This document shows positions 22,104 to 33,032 of a stretch of DNA of 64,000 bases, in pieces. This DNA is from Bacillus glycinifermentans (GTDB lineage Bacteria; Bacillota; Bacilli; Bacillales; Bacillaceae), in NCBI RefSeq assembly GCF_001042475.2, contig NZ_LECW02000045.1:1-64000 (forward strand), written 5' to 3'. The first letter of the stretch is position 1, and each line of letters starts with the position of its first letter. The translations under genes were made by a program, and so were the position numbers. The notes beneath the pieces are model-generated. The model searched no databases. It was not told the DNA's origin and saw only the letters and a program-made list of their open reading frames with translations.

Positions 22104-23120
22104 GTGTGGAGAGCCGGGATGAAGTGGATGCTTCTCATTTTGGGAAGTTTAATAGGTGCAGGATATGCATCCGGCCAGGAAATATGGCAGTTTTTTGGCG
22201 ATGAAAGCGGACTGGCTATCCTGTTGTTCACGATCATATTCACTCTGTCTACATATATTGTGATGAAAATCAGCTTTGAAGAAAAGTCAGAGCATTTTCT
22301 TCCCATTCTTGAAAAATTGATCGGTCCTATGCTCGCAAAAGTATACGATCTGCTCATCATTTTATATTTATTTACGACGACGATCGTCATGATTGCCGGA
22401 GGCGGGGTTACGTTGCAAATGTTTCAAATCCCGTTTTGGGCGGGTGTCGGCTTATTTGCTTTGTGCACGGCATTTATTTTTCTATGGGGGCTAAACGGGA
22501 TTCTATCAGTGAACAGCTATTTAATTCCCATTCTGGTAGCCGGATTGCTGTATGCGCTGATTTCATTTCATGCAGCGCATCAGCAGCCTTGGCTGCTCAA
22601 TATGAACCGTCAATATAATTGGCCTGCCGGGATTGCATTCGCTTCGCTGAACGTTTTGTCGGTCGTTGCCGTCTTGTCCGCGGTTGGCAAGGAGTTGAAG
22701 GGGCTTGGCGAAGCGCGGATTGCCAGCCTTCTCAGCGGTTTGGTATTTGGCTCAATTTCATTCATGTACAATGAAACGCTTGTCGTGCTTGCCGGGCAGC
22801 TGTCGCATTATGAAATTCCATTATTCGCGGTTTTGGAAGGTGCGCCTTTTCCGATGTTCATGTTTATGACAGCCGTTCTTTGCGTAGCGATTTATACGAC
22901 GACCGTCACTAGCATTCTCGGACTGTCAAGCCGTTTTCTTACGCTGGTGAAATGGCCGAGATGGACCATTGCGCTATTCCTTCTTTTGCTGATGCTGCCT
23001 TTCACATCATTCGGCTTTTCTAATTTGATCGCTTTTTTATACCCGATTTACGGACTGCTGAATCTTTATTTATTAGTAAATATTTTGCTTTATCCCATAT
23101 TATGCAAATGGAAAAATTAA
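22104..23120 (+). CDS. YkvI-family integral membrane protein
   Basis: 338-residue hydrophobic protein with about 9-10 predicted membrane segments. The N-terminus MKWMLLILGSLIGAGYASGQEIWQFF carries the glycine-rich first helix typical of the YkvI family, distant relatives of amino-acid/APC-fold transporters. The substrate is not known. The GTG start at 22104 lies 7 bases after GAGGTGA. It is a single gene between yyaC and yyzM, a place where B. subtilis carries other genes. Confidence 0.8.
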   Translation: MWRAGMKWMLLILGSLIGAGYASGQEIWQFFGDESGLAILLFTIIFTLSTYIVMKISFEEKSEHFLPILEKLIGPMLAKVYDLLIILYLFTTTIVMIAGGGVTLQMFQIPFWAGVGLFALCTAFIFLWGLNGILSVNSYLIPILVAGLLYALISFHAAHQQPWLLNMNRQYNWPAGIAFASLNVLSVVAVLSAVGKELKGLGEARIASLLSGLVFGSISFMYNETLVVLAGQLSHYEIPLFAVLEGAPFPMFMFMTAVLCVAIYTTTVTSILGLSSRFLTLVKWPRWTIALFLLLLMLPFTSFGFSNLIAFLYPIYGLLNLYLLVNILLYPILCKWKN

Positions 23121-23249
23121 AATGGGTTATATTATATCGATATAATTAATCTGTTATATTCGAATGATCTCATGTTTTGAAAAATTGCCCTTTCCATGTC
23201 GTTTTTTGTACAATAGGATCACAAAAAAGGAATTTTAAAGAGGTGAACG

Positions 23250-23459
23250 ATGTTGGCGGATAAAGAATTTGGCCTGAATGACGTGGTCGAAATGAAAAAG
23301 CCGCATCCGTGCGGGACGAACCGCTGGAAAGTGATTCGAATGGGGATGGATATCAGAATTAAATGCGAGGGTTGTGCCCACAGCGTCATGATTCCCCGCA
23401 AAGAATTTCAAAGAAAGATGAAAAAGATTCTGGTGAAGCATGAGGAGTCCGATTCTTAA
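23250..23459 (+). CDS. yyzM: DUF951 small protein YyzM
   Basis: 69-residue protein of the DUF951 family, with the conserved PHPCGTNRWKVIRMGMDIRIKCEGC. The two cysteine positions (Cys25 and the CEGC pair) suggest a small zinc-binding, SH3-like fold. In many Firmicutes it is fused or adjacent to ychF and rpsF, as here. The function is unknown. The ATG has AGAGGTGA in front. Confidence 0.85.
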   Translation: MLADKEFGLNDVVEMKKPHPCGTNRWKVIRMGMDIRIKCEGCAHSVMIPRKEFQRKMKKILVKHEESDS

Positions 23460-23648
23460 TATATACGGGCCCCATGCTTTTTTGGTGGCTTGATTATCGA
23501 TTTTTGGCAAAAAAAGATTTTCACCCGTTTCAGTTATTGAAAAGCATGTTTTGTCAGCTTGTTTTTTACAGTAATCATCCTTATAATTGTTGCAGGTTTG
23601 AATTACACGAATGTCATATGGATGTTTATTTATAGAGGAGATGAAAGA

Positions 23649-24749
23649 ATGGCTTTAACAGCTGGGATTGTTGGTTTGCCGAACGTCGGGAAATCAACCT
23701 TATTTAACGCGATTACACAGGCCGGGGCAGAATCGGCCAACTACCCGTTTTGTACGATTGATCCAAACGTCGGGATCGTTGAGGTGCCGGATGAGCGTCT
23801 GCAAAAGCTGACAGAGCTCGTCAATCCGAAGAAAACCGTTCCCACCGCATTCGAATTTACCGATATCGCGGGTATTGTAAAAGGGGCGTCCAAAGGAGAA
23901 GGTCTTGGAAATAAGTTCTTGTCCCACATTCGCCAAGTTGATGCGATTTGCCATGTCGTCCGCTGTTTTGCTGATGACAATATTACGCACGTCTCCGGAA
24001 AAGTGGATCCAATATCCGATATCGAGACGATCAATCTTGAGCTGATATTGGCGGATCTTGAAACCGTTGAGAAGCGGATCGGCCGCGTCGGAAAGATGGC
24101 GAAACAAAAAGATAAGGAAGCTGTCTTTGAATTTGAGATTTTGACAAAATTAAAGGAAGCGTTTGAACAAGAAAAGCCGGCGCGCTCTGTCGAGTTTACC
24201 GAAGAGCAGCAAAAAGTGCTGAAACAGCTTCATCTTTTAACGACTAAACCCGTATTATATGTAGCGAATGTCAGCGAGGATGAAGTGGCTGATCCTTCAG
24301 GTAACGAATACGTCCGGAAAGTCAAGGAATTCGCCGCCGCTGAAAACGCTGAGGTGATCGTCGTCTGCGCGAAGATCGAATCTGAAATCGCCGAGCTTGA
24401 AGGCGAGGAGAAAGCGATGTTTCTTGAAGAGCTGGGAATCGAAGAATCCGGTCTTGACCAATTAATTAGGGCATCTTACTCCCTGCTCGGACTGGCAACT
24501 TATTTTACGGCGGGAGAGCAGGAAGTCAGAGCCTGGACGTTCAAAAAAGGCATGAAGGCTCCGGAATGCGCGGGCATCATCCATTCGGACTTCGAACGCG
24601 GATTTATCCGTGCGGAAACTGTGGCATACGACGATCTGCTTGAAGCGGGAAGCATGTCCGCGGCAAAAGAAGCTGGGAAAGTCCGACTTGAAGGAAAAGA
24701 ATACATCGTTAAAGACGGCGACGTGATTCATTTCCGTTTCAATGTATAA
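23649..24749 (+). CDS. ychF: ribosome-associated GTPase/ATPase YchF (YyaF, OLA1 family)
   Basis: 366-residue Obg-superfamily P-loop protein that prefers ATP. G1 is GLPNVGKST (about 9-17), G3 is DIAGIVKGASKGEGLGN, a coiled-coil domain follows, and the C-terminal TGS domain ends DGDVIHFRFNV. The NKxD motif is replaced, as usual in YchF. The ATG has GAGGAG upstream; an open frame extending 30 codons upstream is not family-like. It lies just before rpsF, its typical neighbour. Confidence 0.96.
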   Translation: MALTAGIVGLPNVGKSTLFNAITQAGAESANYPFCTIDPNVGIVEVPDERLQKLTELVNPKKTVPTAFEFTDIAGIVKGASKGEGLGNKFLSHIRQVDAICHVVRCFADDNITHVSGKVDPISDIETINLELILADLETVEKRIGRVGKMAKQKDKEAVFEFEILTKLKEAFEQEKPARSVEFTEEQQKVLKQLHLLTTKPVLYVANVSEDEVADPSGNEYVRKVKEFAAAENAEVIVVCAKIESEIAELEGEEKAMFLEELGIEESGLDQLIRASYSLLGLATYFTAGEQEVRAWTFKKGMKAPECAGIIHSDFERGFIRAETVAYDDLLEAGSMSAAKEAGKVRLEGKEYIVKDGDVIHFRFNV

Positions 24750-24754
24750 CGCTG

Positions 24755-24783
24755 TTGAAAAGGGACAAGAGCTTTGATATAAT
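24755..24783 (+). promoter_or_regulatory. rpsF-ssbA-rpsR promoter
   Basis: -35 TTGAAA (24755-24760), 17-base spacer, -10 TATAAT (24778-24783), giving a transcript starting near 24790 with a roughly 70-base leader. Confidence 0.85.
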
Positions 24784-24792
24784 ATAAAATTG

Positions 24793-25149
<357 letters not shown>

Positions 25150-25194
25150 ACAGAAATGAATGATATATTCTAAAGCAAAAGGATGGTCTCTCAT

Positions 25195-25707
25195 ATGCTT
25201 AACCGAGTTGTTTTAGTCGGCAGACTGACAAAGGATCCAGAGCTTCGTTATACTCCCAGCGGTGCGGCAGTTGCCACCTTTACGCTCGCTGTAAACCGTA
25301 CGTTTACGAATCAGCAGGGCGAACGTGAAGCAGATTTCATCAACTGTGTCGTTTGGAGAAGACAAGCTGAAAATGTTGCGAATTTCCTTAAAAAAGGAAG
25401 CCTTGCGGGTGTAGATGGCCGTTTGCAAACGAGGAACTACGAAAATCAGCAAGGACAGCGTGTATATGTGACGGAAGTTCAAGCTGAAAGTGTTCAATTT
25501 TTGGAGCCTAAAGGCGGCGGTTCTGGTGCCGGCGGTTACAGCGGAGGCCAGGGAGGCCAGTACTTTGGCGGCGAACAAAACGATCAGAATCCATTTGGCG
25601 GCGGTCAGAGCAATCAGAATCGCAATCAAAGCAACAGCTTTAATGACGATCCATTTGCAAACGACGGCAAACCGATTGACATCTCAGATGACGACTTGCC
25701 GTTTTAA
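25195..25707 (+). CDS. ssbA: single-stranded DNA-binding protein SsbA
   Basis: 170 residues. An N-terminal OB fold ([23 protein letters not shown]) is followed by a Gly/Gln/Asn-rich flexible linker (about 108-155) and the acidic tip DDDLPF that recruits replication and repair partners. The ATG at 25195 gives the family N-terminus; another ATG at 25183 directly abuts the AAAGG. Essential replication protein encoded between the two ribosomal genes, as in B. subtilis. Confidence 0.97.
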   Translation: MLNRVVLVGRLTKDPELRYTPSGAAVATFTLAVNRTFTNQQGEREADFINCVVWRRQAENVANFLKKGSLAGVDGRLQTRNYENQQGQRVYVTEVQAESVQFLEPKGGGSGAGGYSGGQGGQYFGGEQNDQNPFGGGQSNQNRNQSNSFNDDPFANDGKPIDISDDDLPF

Positions 25708-25714
25708 TGGATGA

Positions 25715-25990
<276 letters not shown>

Positions 25991-26001
25991 GCCGAGATAT
26001 A

Positions 26002-26040
26002 AAAAGAACAAGAACCCTATGCGGTTCTTGTTCTTTTTTA
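26002..26040 (+). terminator. rpsF-ssbA-rpsR terminator
   Basis: AAAGAACAAGAACC, a 6-base loop, GGTTCTTGTTCTTT and a T run. The A-rich left arm lets it also work for the convergent transporter gene. Confidence 0.93.
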
Positions 26041-26098
26041 TTTTGAACAAATGGATAAACCAATGTGATTGATGTAATATTTCCCAAATAGTGAAACT

Positions 26099-27397
26099 TT
26101 ATTTTCTTTTCGACACTTGAATCTGCTCTATATCTCCGAGGACGGCCAAGTAGAAAACGAGCCCCAGCAGCAATACAAATCCCGCGACGAGGAAACTGAG
26201 AGTAAAAGACCCGGTCATGTCGAACAAATATCCTGTCAATGACACCGCGATAATACCGCCAAACAGATTATTGGCGAGATTGACCATCGAACTGAGAAGG
26301 GAGATGGAGCCCGAAGGGGCAATATCAGCCGAAATGGACCAGCCGATGGGCGCCGTTGCCGAAATCCCTGCCAGTCCGACGGAAATACAAATGATCGCAA
26401 TAATGATGTTGTGCGTAAAAATCGCGCCTAAAAAGGCAAATCCCAGGCTCATGCCGATAACGATGATCGTTTGATACACTTTTGTATTTGAATGCCCCTT
26501 TTTTATCAAAGTGTCGACAAGCCATCCGCCGACAATGATTCCGGAGATGGTCGAGATAAGCCAGGGAACGGCTGTAAACAGTCCTGATGACATGATATCC
26601 AGTCCATAGGTTTCTTTAAAAAAGGTGGGGAGCCAAGTTAACAGCAGGTTGAACGTATAACCGTAACCGGTAAACCCGATCATCAGCCCCCATGCTTTTC
26701 GGTTCGTTATCATCGTTTTCAGGGCGTCCATTGTCCGTTCTGATATTTTTTCAGTTGACACGGCATTGTGCTTTTGAATGTAATGAAGCTCTTCTTTTGA
26801 AACCAATTTATGCCGGTCAGGCTGTTCATAATACCACCAGAAAAAGATCGTAAAACATATATTCATGATTCCGATCGTCAAAAATGCAGTCCGCCAGTCA
26901 TACGTCGTCACAAGGAATGCAACGAGCGGCGCACCGATTACATTTGCAAATTTTGCAGCCGAATCAAACAACGAATTGGCAAGGCCGCGTTCATTCGGCG
27001 GAAACCAGAGGGCGGTCGCTTTCGAAGCAGCAGGAAAGGCCGATGCGCTTGTCAGTCCGATTAAAAAACGAACGATATATAACAGCAGTTTTCCATGCAA
27101 AAAAGCCAAAATGACCGTTAAAAGGCTCCAAATCGTCATTCCGATCCTTGTTACCCAGGCGACGCCGAACCTGTCCAGCAAACTGCCGACGGGAAGATGC
27201 ATGAGGGTGTAGGAATAAGTATATATCGAAAAGACCACGCCCAATTGTGTCGCCGTCAACTGAAAGGAGTCCTGTATCGCAGGAGCTGCGACAGAAATGG
27301 CGACGCGGTCAAAATAATTTAAAATGATCATGCTGCTTAATAATGATGAAATATACCATCTTGTATGCCCCGGCCGTTTTTCCAGCTCTTGCGCCAT
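26099..27397 (-). CDS. MFS transporter, anion:cation symporter (ACS) type
   Basis: 432-residue major facilitator with 12 membrane segments. The N-terminal half includes NYFDRVAISVAAPAI and the loop-2/3 motif GSLLDRFGVAW. The RFLIGLTSASAFPAASKATALWFPPNERG stretch is typical of the ACS family (hexuronate, galactonate, phthalate carriers). Substrate unknown; a sugar acid or organic anion is likely. The ATG at 27397 follows AGAGGAGG by 7 bases; the frame is open further upstream without a ribosome-binding site. Transcribed against the fork as a single gene. Confidence 0.85.
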   Translation of the reverse strand: MAQELEKRPGHTRWYISSLLSSMIILNYFDRVAISVAAPAIQDSFQLTATQLGVVFSIYTYSYTLMHLPVGSLLDRFGVAWVTRIGMTIWSLLTVILAFLHGKLLLYIVRFLIGLTSASAFPAASKATALWFPPNERGLANSLFDSAAKFANVIGAPLVAFLVTTYDWRTAFLTIGIMNICFTIFFWWYYEQPDRHKLVSKEELHYIQKHNAVSTEKISERTMDALKTMITNRKAWGLMIGFTGYGYTFNLLLTWLPTFFKETYGLDIMSSGLFTAVPWLISTISGIIVGGWLVDTLIKKGHSNTKVYQTIIVIGMSLGFAFLGAIFTHNIIIAIICISVGLAGISATAPIGWSISADIAPSGSISLLSSMVNLANNLFGGIIAVSLTGYLFDMTGSFTLSFLVAGFVLLLGLVFYLAVLGDIEQIQVSKRK

Positions 27398-27582
27398 GAT
27401 GAAACCTCCTCTTTTTCTTAGATTGATCCCTTTTTTCAAAATACATTCCCTTTTTGCGCTTTCTGATAACCGAAAAACCAATATAGACATTTTGATGCAT
27501 GTTTGCTAAAGTGAATCATGTTAAAAACAGACGGCTTCTATGAGAGTTGGAAGCAAAACAGATAAAAGAGGTGTTGAATATT

Positions 27583-29028
27583 TTGAGTATCAAACAATTA
27601 AATAGCGAATGGTTTTCAAATGTGCGGGGTGATATCCTTTCGGGTATCGTCGTAGCGCTGGCTCTCATTCCCGAAGCCATTGCGTTTTCCATTATTGCGG
27701 GCGTAGATCCGATGGTCGGTTTGTATGCGTCGTTTTGTATTGCTGTTGTGATCTCGTTTGCAGGAGGGCGGCCGGCGATGATTTCGGCTGCAACGGGGGC
27801 GATGGCTCTCTTAATGGGTACGCTGGTCAGGGATTACGGCATCGAGTATTTGTTTGCGACTACGATTTTAACCGGAATCATCCAATTCATATTTGGGTTA
27901 CTGAAAATCGCGCGCTTTATGAAATTTATTCCACGGTCGGTTATGGTAGGTTTCGTAAATGCGCTGGCCATTTTGATCTTTTTGGCCCAGGTTCCCCATT
28001 TTGTGGGAGTTTCGTATATGACGTATGTGGTTGTCGGTATTACATTGTTGATTATTTACATTTTGCCCCGCTTCACAAAAGCCGTTCCATCTGCTCTTGT
28101 TGCAATCATTGCCATGACCGTATTTTCTATTTTCGGCCATCTTGATCTTCGCACGGTCGGAGATTTGGGAGAGATTAAGCAATCTTTGCCATCTTTTATG
28201 ATCCCGAATATTCCTTTGAACTTTGACACGTTGTCGATCATTTTTCCGACTGCTTTTGCCCTTTCCATCGTCGGTCTTTTAGAATCATTATTAACATCTT
28301 CTATTGTGGACGACATGACGGAAACGGAAAGCGACAAACATAGGGAAAGCCGCGGTCAGGGAATAGCCAATATCGTTGCCGGATTTTTCGGGGGCATGGC
28401 AGGCTGTGCGATGATCGGCCAGTCCGTGATCAATGTCAAATCAGGAGGAAGAGGACGTTTGTCCACTTTTGTGGCAGGTGTTTTCTTAATGTTTTTGATC
28501 ATGGTGCTGGGCGATTGGGTCATCCAAATTCCGATGGCTGCTTTGGCAGGGGTCATGATTATGGTTTCCATTGGGACATTTGACTGGTCTTCATTCGGCA
28601 TGTTGAGAAAGGTGCCGCTTACCGATTCGATTGTCATGCTGGTGACAGTCATTACCGTCGTAGCCACGCATGATTTGTCAAAAGGCGTGTTTGCCGGGGT
28701 CATCTTAAGCACGATTTTTTTTGCGGCGAAAATTTCTAAAATCAAAGTCGATACCGCATCAGCCGGACAAGAAAAAACATACATGCTCAAAGGCCAAATT
28801 TTCTTTGCATCTGTACACGACCTTGTAAAATCCATCGAAATAGACGATGATGCCAAAAAGGTAATCTTTGATTTTTCAGAAGCGCATATATGGGACGATT
28901 CCGCTGTTGCGGCAATCGACAAAATCATTCTGAAATACAAGGATCAAGGCGCAGACGTTGAGGTGACGGGCTTGAATGAATCAAGCGGCAGGCTCGTCAA
29001 AAAGATGGCGACATATCATCTGCCTTGA
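27583..29028 (+). CDS. SulP-family anion transporter with C-terminal STAS domain
   Basis: About 481 residues. It has 10-14 membrane helices in the SLC26/SulP fold, with the family signature [34 protein letters not shown] at the start, then a cytoplasmic STAS domain (from about residue 395, [20 protein letters not shown]). Substrates in the family include sulfate, bicarbonate and dicarboxylates; not determinable here. The TTG at 27583 lies 9 bases after AAAGAGGTG and is the best start, though earlier in-frame codons exist. It diverges from the MFS gene. Confidence 0.85.
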   Translation: MSIKQLNSEWFSNVRGDILSGIVVALALIPEAIAFSIIAGVDPMVGLYASFCIAVVISFAGGRPAMISAATGAMALLMGTLVRDYGIEYLFATTILTGIIQFIFGLLKIARFMKFIPRSVMVGFVNALAILIFLAQVPHFVGVSYMTYVVVGITLLIIYILPRFTKAVPSALVAIIAMTVFSIFGHLDLRTVGDLGEIKQSLPSFMIPNIPLNFDTLSIIFPTAFALSIVGLLESLLTSSIVDDMTETESDKHRESRGQGIANIVAGFFGGMAGCAMIGQSVINVKSGGRGRLSTFVAGVFLMFLIMVLGDWVIQIPMAALAGVMIMVSIGTFDWSSFGMLRKVPLTDSIVMLVTVITVVATHDLSKGVFAGVILSTIFFAAKISKIKVDTASAGQEKTYMLKGQIFFASVHDLVKSIEIDDDAKKVIFDFSEAHIWDDSAVAAIDKIILKYKDQGADVEVTGLNESSGRLVKKMATYHLP

Positions 29029-29043
29029 GCGTTCAGTGTCATG

Positions 29044-29092
29044 ATAAAAAAACAGCCAGTAAGGATTAGATCCTTCCTGGTTGGTTTTTTAT
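29044..29092. terminator. bidirectional terminator between SulP gene and cotF
   Basis: AAAAAAACAGCCAGTAAGGAT and ATCCTTCCTGGTTGGTTTTTT form an imperfect stem with A and T tracts on both sides, between convergent genes. Confidence 0.8.
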
Positions 29093-29568
29093 CGCATCGA
29101 AATCGCCTTCTGGGCGTGCATCGCATCGCCCCTCAAGAGCTCAGTGAGGTTGTAGGCAGGGTACAGTCCCCTTTGGTACATGTACTGAAAGACTTGCTCG
29201 TGAAGCCTGATAGCTGCATTAATCTGCTTCACCAGCACTCTTCTCAGCTCAGGGGTTGCCGTTTCCGTGATGGCGATTGCATAATTTCGGACGCTTGTTT
29301 TCGCCAATGCTAATAACTCTCCTGCTTCAAAGAAAAGATCCGCTCTTTCATCCTCCCGGTGGAAAACCGGAGCCTTCGGCAAAAACGGGAGAAGCTCTCG
29401 TAAATTCCCCTCCAATCCTCTTGCCGCCATGCTGTAAAGGTGTCTGAGCTGGGGATCTCTAATCTTTTTAAGGCTCTTTTTCACCTTGATTAAGCCTACT
29501 GATTGTGAGGCGATCAGTTCATGCAATTCCAGCGTTTCATGCCATGCCAATGTTCTTGTATGACTCAT
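29089..29568 (-). CDS. cotF: spore coat protein CotF
   Basis: 159-residue coat protein, recognised by [29 protein letters not shown] and [27 protein letters not shown]. In B. subtilis CotF is made in the mother cell, processed into two pieces and assembled into the spore coat; its gene lies in the same chromosomal sector. The fold is a four-helix ferritin-like bundle, as in other Coat F-domain proteins. An ATG two codons upstream (29574) touches the weak AAAGAGA ribosome-binding site, so 29568 is chosen. Confidence 0.88.
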   Translation of the reverse strand: MSHTRTLAWHETLELHELIASQSVGLIKVKKSLKKIRDPQLRHLYSMAARGLEGNLRELLPFLPKAPVFHREDERADLFFEAGELLALAKTSVRNYAIAITETATPELRRVLVKQINAAIRLHEQVFQYMYQRGLYPAYNLTELLRGDAMHAQKAISMR

Positions 29569-29717
29569 ATCCATTCTCTTTTATTGCTTTCTCTTTGATA
29601 ACGTATGCCCAAAACCCCCGAAGGGTTAAAGGAACGTTTCAGACCGTTTTGGAAAGGGGAATTCATAAGTATGAGATTTTTCAGCTGAGTGATTACACAA
29701 GTGAGAGGTGATAAAGG

Positions 29718-29858
29718 GTGCTGGATTCTGTAAAAGATTTCTTTTTATTTATGAGCGGGGGACTTCGGATCACGATATTGATCATGTTTTTGATCATCTT
29801 GTTTATGATCAGAAAGGCGAAGAAAAAAAATAAAGATAAATCCGGATTTTTAGATTGA
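29718..29858 (+). CDS. small single-pass membrane protein (46 residues)
   Basis: GTG start at 29718 preceded by GAGGTGATAAAGG. The product has one hydrophobic segment (LRITILIMFLIILFMI, about 19-34) flanked by a strongly basic cytoplasmic tail rich in lysine (RKAKKKNKDK). No family is recognised. A hairpin follows the stop codon at once, so it forms a single-gene transcription unit. Too short for firm assignment, but the ribosome-binding site and the terminator support it. Confidence 0.6.
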   Translation: MLDSVKDFFLFMSGGLRITILIMFLIILFMIRKAKKKNKDKSGFLD

Positions 29859-29862
29859 TTGA

Positions 29863-29908
29863 ACGGCTGAAGGGGATGTTTCACATGGAACATTCCCTTC
29901 GCCGCTGC
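29863..29908 (+). terminator. terminator-like hairpin enclosing a parS-like site
   Basis: CGGCTGAAGGGGATGTT pairs with AACATTCCCTTCGCCG around the loop TCACATGG, followed by a T-rich tract. The centre (29877-29892) reads on the minus strand TGTTCCATGTGAAACA, one mismatch from the parS consensus, so the hairpin and a possible Spo0J site coincide. Confidence 0.65.
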
Positions 29909-29922
29909 TGGCCTTATTTTAC

Positions 29923-30049
29923 TTGAGATTTGCCCTTATGTTAATATTAAAGAAACAATGAGAGAAGGCTTTGCACCTGCTCATGTTATCGTCTTCTTGA
30001 AAATGAATTGCGACGGAAAAAGAGCAGTCGTCCATACTGCTCTTTTTGG
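29923..30049 (+). ncRNA. candidate small RNA or yybS leader attenuator
   Basis: A promoter-like TTGAGA (29923-29928), 16-base spacer, TATTAA (29945-29950) precedes about 90 bases ending in a clear terminator, AAAGAGCAGT / ACTGCTCTTTTT (30017-30048). No ribosome-binding site with a plausible frame is seen between them. Either a small independent RNA or the leader of yybS, which starts 31 bases further on. Confidence 0.4.
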
Positions 30050-30079
30050 ATTCAGAAAACAAAAATATGAGGTGAACAA

Positions 30080-31015
30080 GTGAAACAAACAAGAGCTTTG
30101 GTAGAAGGCGCTATTTTGGTCAGTCTTTTTGCCGTTGTAATGATGATAAGCCTCTATCTTCCTTTCGTCGGAACGTTTCTCTTATTGGCATTGCCTTTGC
30201 CTGCCATGATTCAAACGATCAGGCACGGGGTAAAGCCCGGTCTTTTCATGGGCTTAGTGAGCTTGCCTGTTTCATTGATAACAGGCTCTTTGAGCGGATT
30301 GGCTTTTGCTGTTCCCGTCACTGCCGCAGGGATTCTCATGGGGTTTCATTACAGAAAAAACGAGCCTGCACAGGCGATTGCTTCAGCCGCCGTTGCTTAT
30401 ATGGTTTCCATTGTGCTGCTGTTGTTTATTAGTATTCAGTTTCTCGGGTTAAACTTAATAGAAGAGATCAATCAATCATATAATGAATCATTCAATATGT
30501 ATGAATCGATTATGAAGCAGTTTGGAAATGACGATGAGGCGGCGAAACAGCTGGAACTCGTCAGAGAACAATTAAAACAGGCGCAGTATTTATATCCGAC
30601 GGTGATCGTGATCTTTTCCGCCATCACCGCATTTTTAAATCATCTGATCGCAAAGCCGGTGCTGCGGCGTTTTGCCATGCAAATTCCGTCCCTGAAGCCG
30701 TTTAGGGAGCTGAAGCTTCCGCAGGGCACGATTTGGCTGTATGTGCTGACGATTCTTCTGTCGCTGGCGCCTGCTGAAGAGGGAAGCGTGTTCTACTCGG
30801 TTATGTTAAACGCGAGCATGATGATGGGGTTCATTATTGCCATTCAAGGTTTTTCATTCGTTTTTTATTTTTGTCACGCCAAAAAGCTGCCAACGGTCCT
30901 GCCGGTTCTTTTTTTGATCTTCGGGCTGCTTACGCCCTTGATGTATCTTGTCCGTATCTTGGGTATAATTGACATAGGTTTTAACTTAAGAGAGAAAGTA
31001 AAGAAATCATCGTGA
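30080..31015 (+). CDS. yybS: DUF2232 membrane protein YybS
   Basis: 311 residues with about 8 membrane segments, including ALVEGAILVSLFAVVMMISLYLP at the N-terminus and a hydrophilic stretch (about 130-170). The family (DUF2232) is always near gdpP and rplI in Firmicutes; the fold resembles ECF-transporter S-components, but no substrate is known. The GTG start is behind GAGGTGAAC. It begins the yybS-gdpP-rplI unit. Confidence 0.88.
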   Translation: MKQTRALVEGAILVSLFAVVMMISLYLPFVGTFLLLALPLPAMIQTIRHGVKPGLFMGLVSLPVSLITGSLSGLAFAVPVTAAGILMGFHYRKNEPAQAIASAAVAYMVSIVLLLFISIQFLGLNLIEEINQSYNESFNMYESIMKQFGNDDEAAKQLELVREQLKQAQYLYPTVIVIFSAITAFLNHLIAKPVLRRFAMQIPSLKPFRELKLPQGTIWLYVLTILLSLAPAEEGSVFYSVMLNASMMMGFIIAIQGFSFVFYFCHAKKLPTVLPVLFLIFGLLTPLMYLVRILGIIDIGFNLREKVKKSS

Positions 31016-31049
31016 TGACGTTCTCTCTGGTGGTGAGGAGTTGATTGGA

Positions 31050-33032
31050 GTGCCAAGTTTTTATGAAAAACCGTTATTTCGATATCCCATTTATTCTTTA
31101 ATTATCGTTACAATCATTTCTGTCCTCATCAACGTTTATTTTAATTGGGTGGCAGGAGCGGCCGGCGTCCTTATCCTTGGCGTCATTTTATTCTTTTTAA
31201 AACGTGCGGATTCTCAAATTAGGCAAGAGTTGGATGACTATATCTCGACTTTGTCTTACAGGCTGAAAAAAGTCGGGGAAGAAGCGCTGCTGGAAATGCC
31301 GATCGGGATCATGCTTTTCAATGACCAGTATTATGTTGAATGGGCGAATCCGTTCATGGCGTCATGCTTTAGCGAAAGTACGCTCGTCGGAAGGTCGCTT
31401 TATGATATTTGCGAATCGGTCGTACCTTTGATCAAGCAGGAAGTCGATACGGAAACGATCACCTTAAACGACCGGAAATTTAACGTCGTCATTAAAAGGG
31501 AAGAAAAGCTCCTATACTTCTTTGATGTCACAGAGCAAACGCAGATTGAGAAGCAGTACGAAAACGAACGAACGGTTCTGGCTTACATATTTTTAGACAA
31601 TTATGATGATGTAACACAAGGTCTTGATGACCAGACAAGAAGCACGATGAACAGTGAAGTGACATCCCTTCTGAATCAATGGGCCAAACAATACGACATT
31701 TTTCTCAAGCGGATTTCCTCCGAGCGGTTTATCGGTGTATTAAACGAGCACATTTTAAGCGAATTGGAAACATCGAAGTTTTCAATTCTCGATGAAATCC
31801 GGGAAAAGACGTCTGTTCATGCCATTTCGCTAACATTAAGCATCGGGATCGGCGCGGCTGTCTCCTCTTTGAAAGAGCTTGGCGACCTTGCGCAATCAAG
31901 CCTTGATCTGGCGCTTGGCCGCGGCGGCGATCAGGTGGCGATCAAGCAGCCGAACGGAAAAGTGAAATTTTACGGCGGAAAAACGAACCCGATGGAAAAA
32001 CGGACACGGGTTAGAGCGCGGGTGATTTCCCATGCGCTTAAGGAAATCGTTTCTGAAAGCAGCAACGTCATCATCATGGGGCATAAGTATCCCGATATGG
32101 ATTCCATCGGTTCGGCGATCGGGATTTTAAAAGTGGCGCAGGCGAACGGAAAAGACGGATTCGTCGTGATTGACTCCGATCAGATCGGCGCAAGCGTTCA
32201 GCGGCTAATCGGGGAAATCAAAAAATACGAAGAGCTCTGGTCGCGGTTTATTACGCCGGAAGAAGCGCTTGAGATTGCCAAAGATGATACGCTGCTTGTG
32301 ATCGTCGATACGCACAGGCCGTCTTTTGTTATCGAAGAGAGACTGGTCAATAAAATTGAAAATGTTGTCGTAATCGATCATCATAGAAGAGGGGAAGAAT
32401 TTATTAAAGATCCGCTGCTCGTCTATATGGAGCCATACGCTTCGTCGACGGCTGAGCTTGTCACCGAGCTGCTTGAGTATCAGCCGAAACGCTTGAAACT
32501 CAATATGATTGAAGCGACCGCACTGCTGGCAGGGATCATCGTCGATACAAAAAGCTTTTCCCTCCGTACCGGCTCCCGTACGTTTGATGCGGCCTCATAC
32601 TTGAGGGCTAAAGGCGCCGACACCGTGCTTGTGCAAAAGTTTTTGAAAGAGACAGCCGATCATTATATTAAAAGGGCGAGGCTCATTCAGCATACATCCT
32701 TTTATAAAGAGGGTATCGCCATTGCATCTCTGCCGGACGGCGGGGATGAGGACTATTTTGACCAGGTCATTATCGCTCAAGCCGCGGATTCTCTTCTTTC
32801 GATGAGCGAGGTTGAAGCTTCTTTTGCAGTGGCGAGAAGAGACGAGAGCACGGTATGCATCAGTGCGAGATCGCTAGGCGAGGTAAACGTTCAAATCATC
32901 ATGGAGGCTCTTGAAGGCGGGGGGCATTTAACAAATGCCGCTACACAGCTGACGGATGTCTCGGTTGAGGAGGCGCTCCGCCGTCTAAAAGAAGAGATTG
33001 ACGAGTATTTTGAAGGAGGCAATGAGACATGA
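31050..33032 (+). CDS. gdpP: cyclic-di-AMP phosphodiesterase GdpP (YybT)
   Basis: Membrane-anchored enzyme that cleaves c-di-AMP to pApA and so controls potassium balance and beta-lactam tolerance. Two N-terminal membrane helices (about 10-55) lead to a haem-binding degenerate PAS domain, a degenerate GGDEF domain (about 170-300), then DHH ([23 protein letters not shown]) and DHHA1 (GGGHLTNAA) catalytic domains. The GTG at 31050 gives the B. subtilis-like [15 protein letters not shown]; a TTG at 31041 touches the GAGGAG. It overlaps rplI by 4 bases. Confidence 0.97.
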   Translation: MPSFYEKPLFRYPIYSLIIVTIISVLINVYFNWVAGAAGVLILGVILFFLKRADSQIRQELDDYISTLSYRLKKVGEEALLEMPIGIMLFNDQYYVEWANPFMASCFSESTLVGRSLYDICESVVPLIKQEVDTETITLNDRKFNVVIKREEKLLYFFDVTEQTQIEKQYENERTVLAYIFLDNYDDVTQGLDDQTRSTMNSEVTSLLNQWAKQYDIFLKRISSERFIGVLNEHILSELETSKFSILDEIREKTSVHAISLTLSIGIGAAVSSLKELGDLAQSSLDLALGRGGDQVAIKQPNGKVKFYGGKTNPMEKRTRVRARVISHALKEIVSESSNVIIMGHKYPDMDSIGSAIGILKVAQANGKDGFVVIDSDQIGASVQRLIGEIKKYEELWSRFITPEEALEIAKDDTLLVIVDTHRPSFVIEERLVNKIENVVVIDHHRRGEEFIKDPLLVYMEPYASSTAELVTELLEYQPKRLKLNMIEATALLAGIIVDTKSFSLRTGSRTFDAASYLRAKGADTVLVQKFLKETADHYIKRARLIQHTSFYKEGIAIASLPDGGDEDYFDQVIIAQAADSLLSMSEVEASFAVARRDESTVCISARSLGEVNVQIIMEALEGGGHLTNAATQLTDVSVEEALRRLKEEIDEYFEGGNET

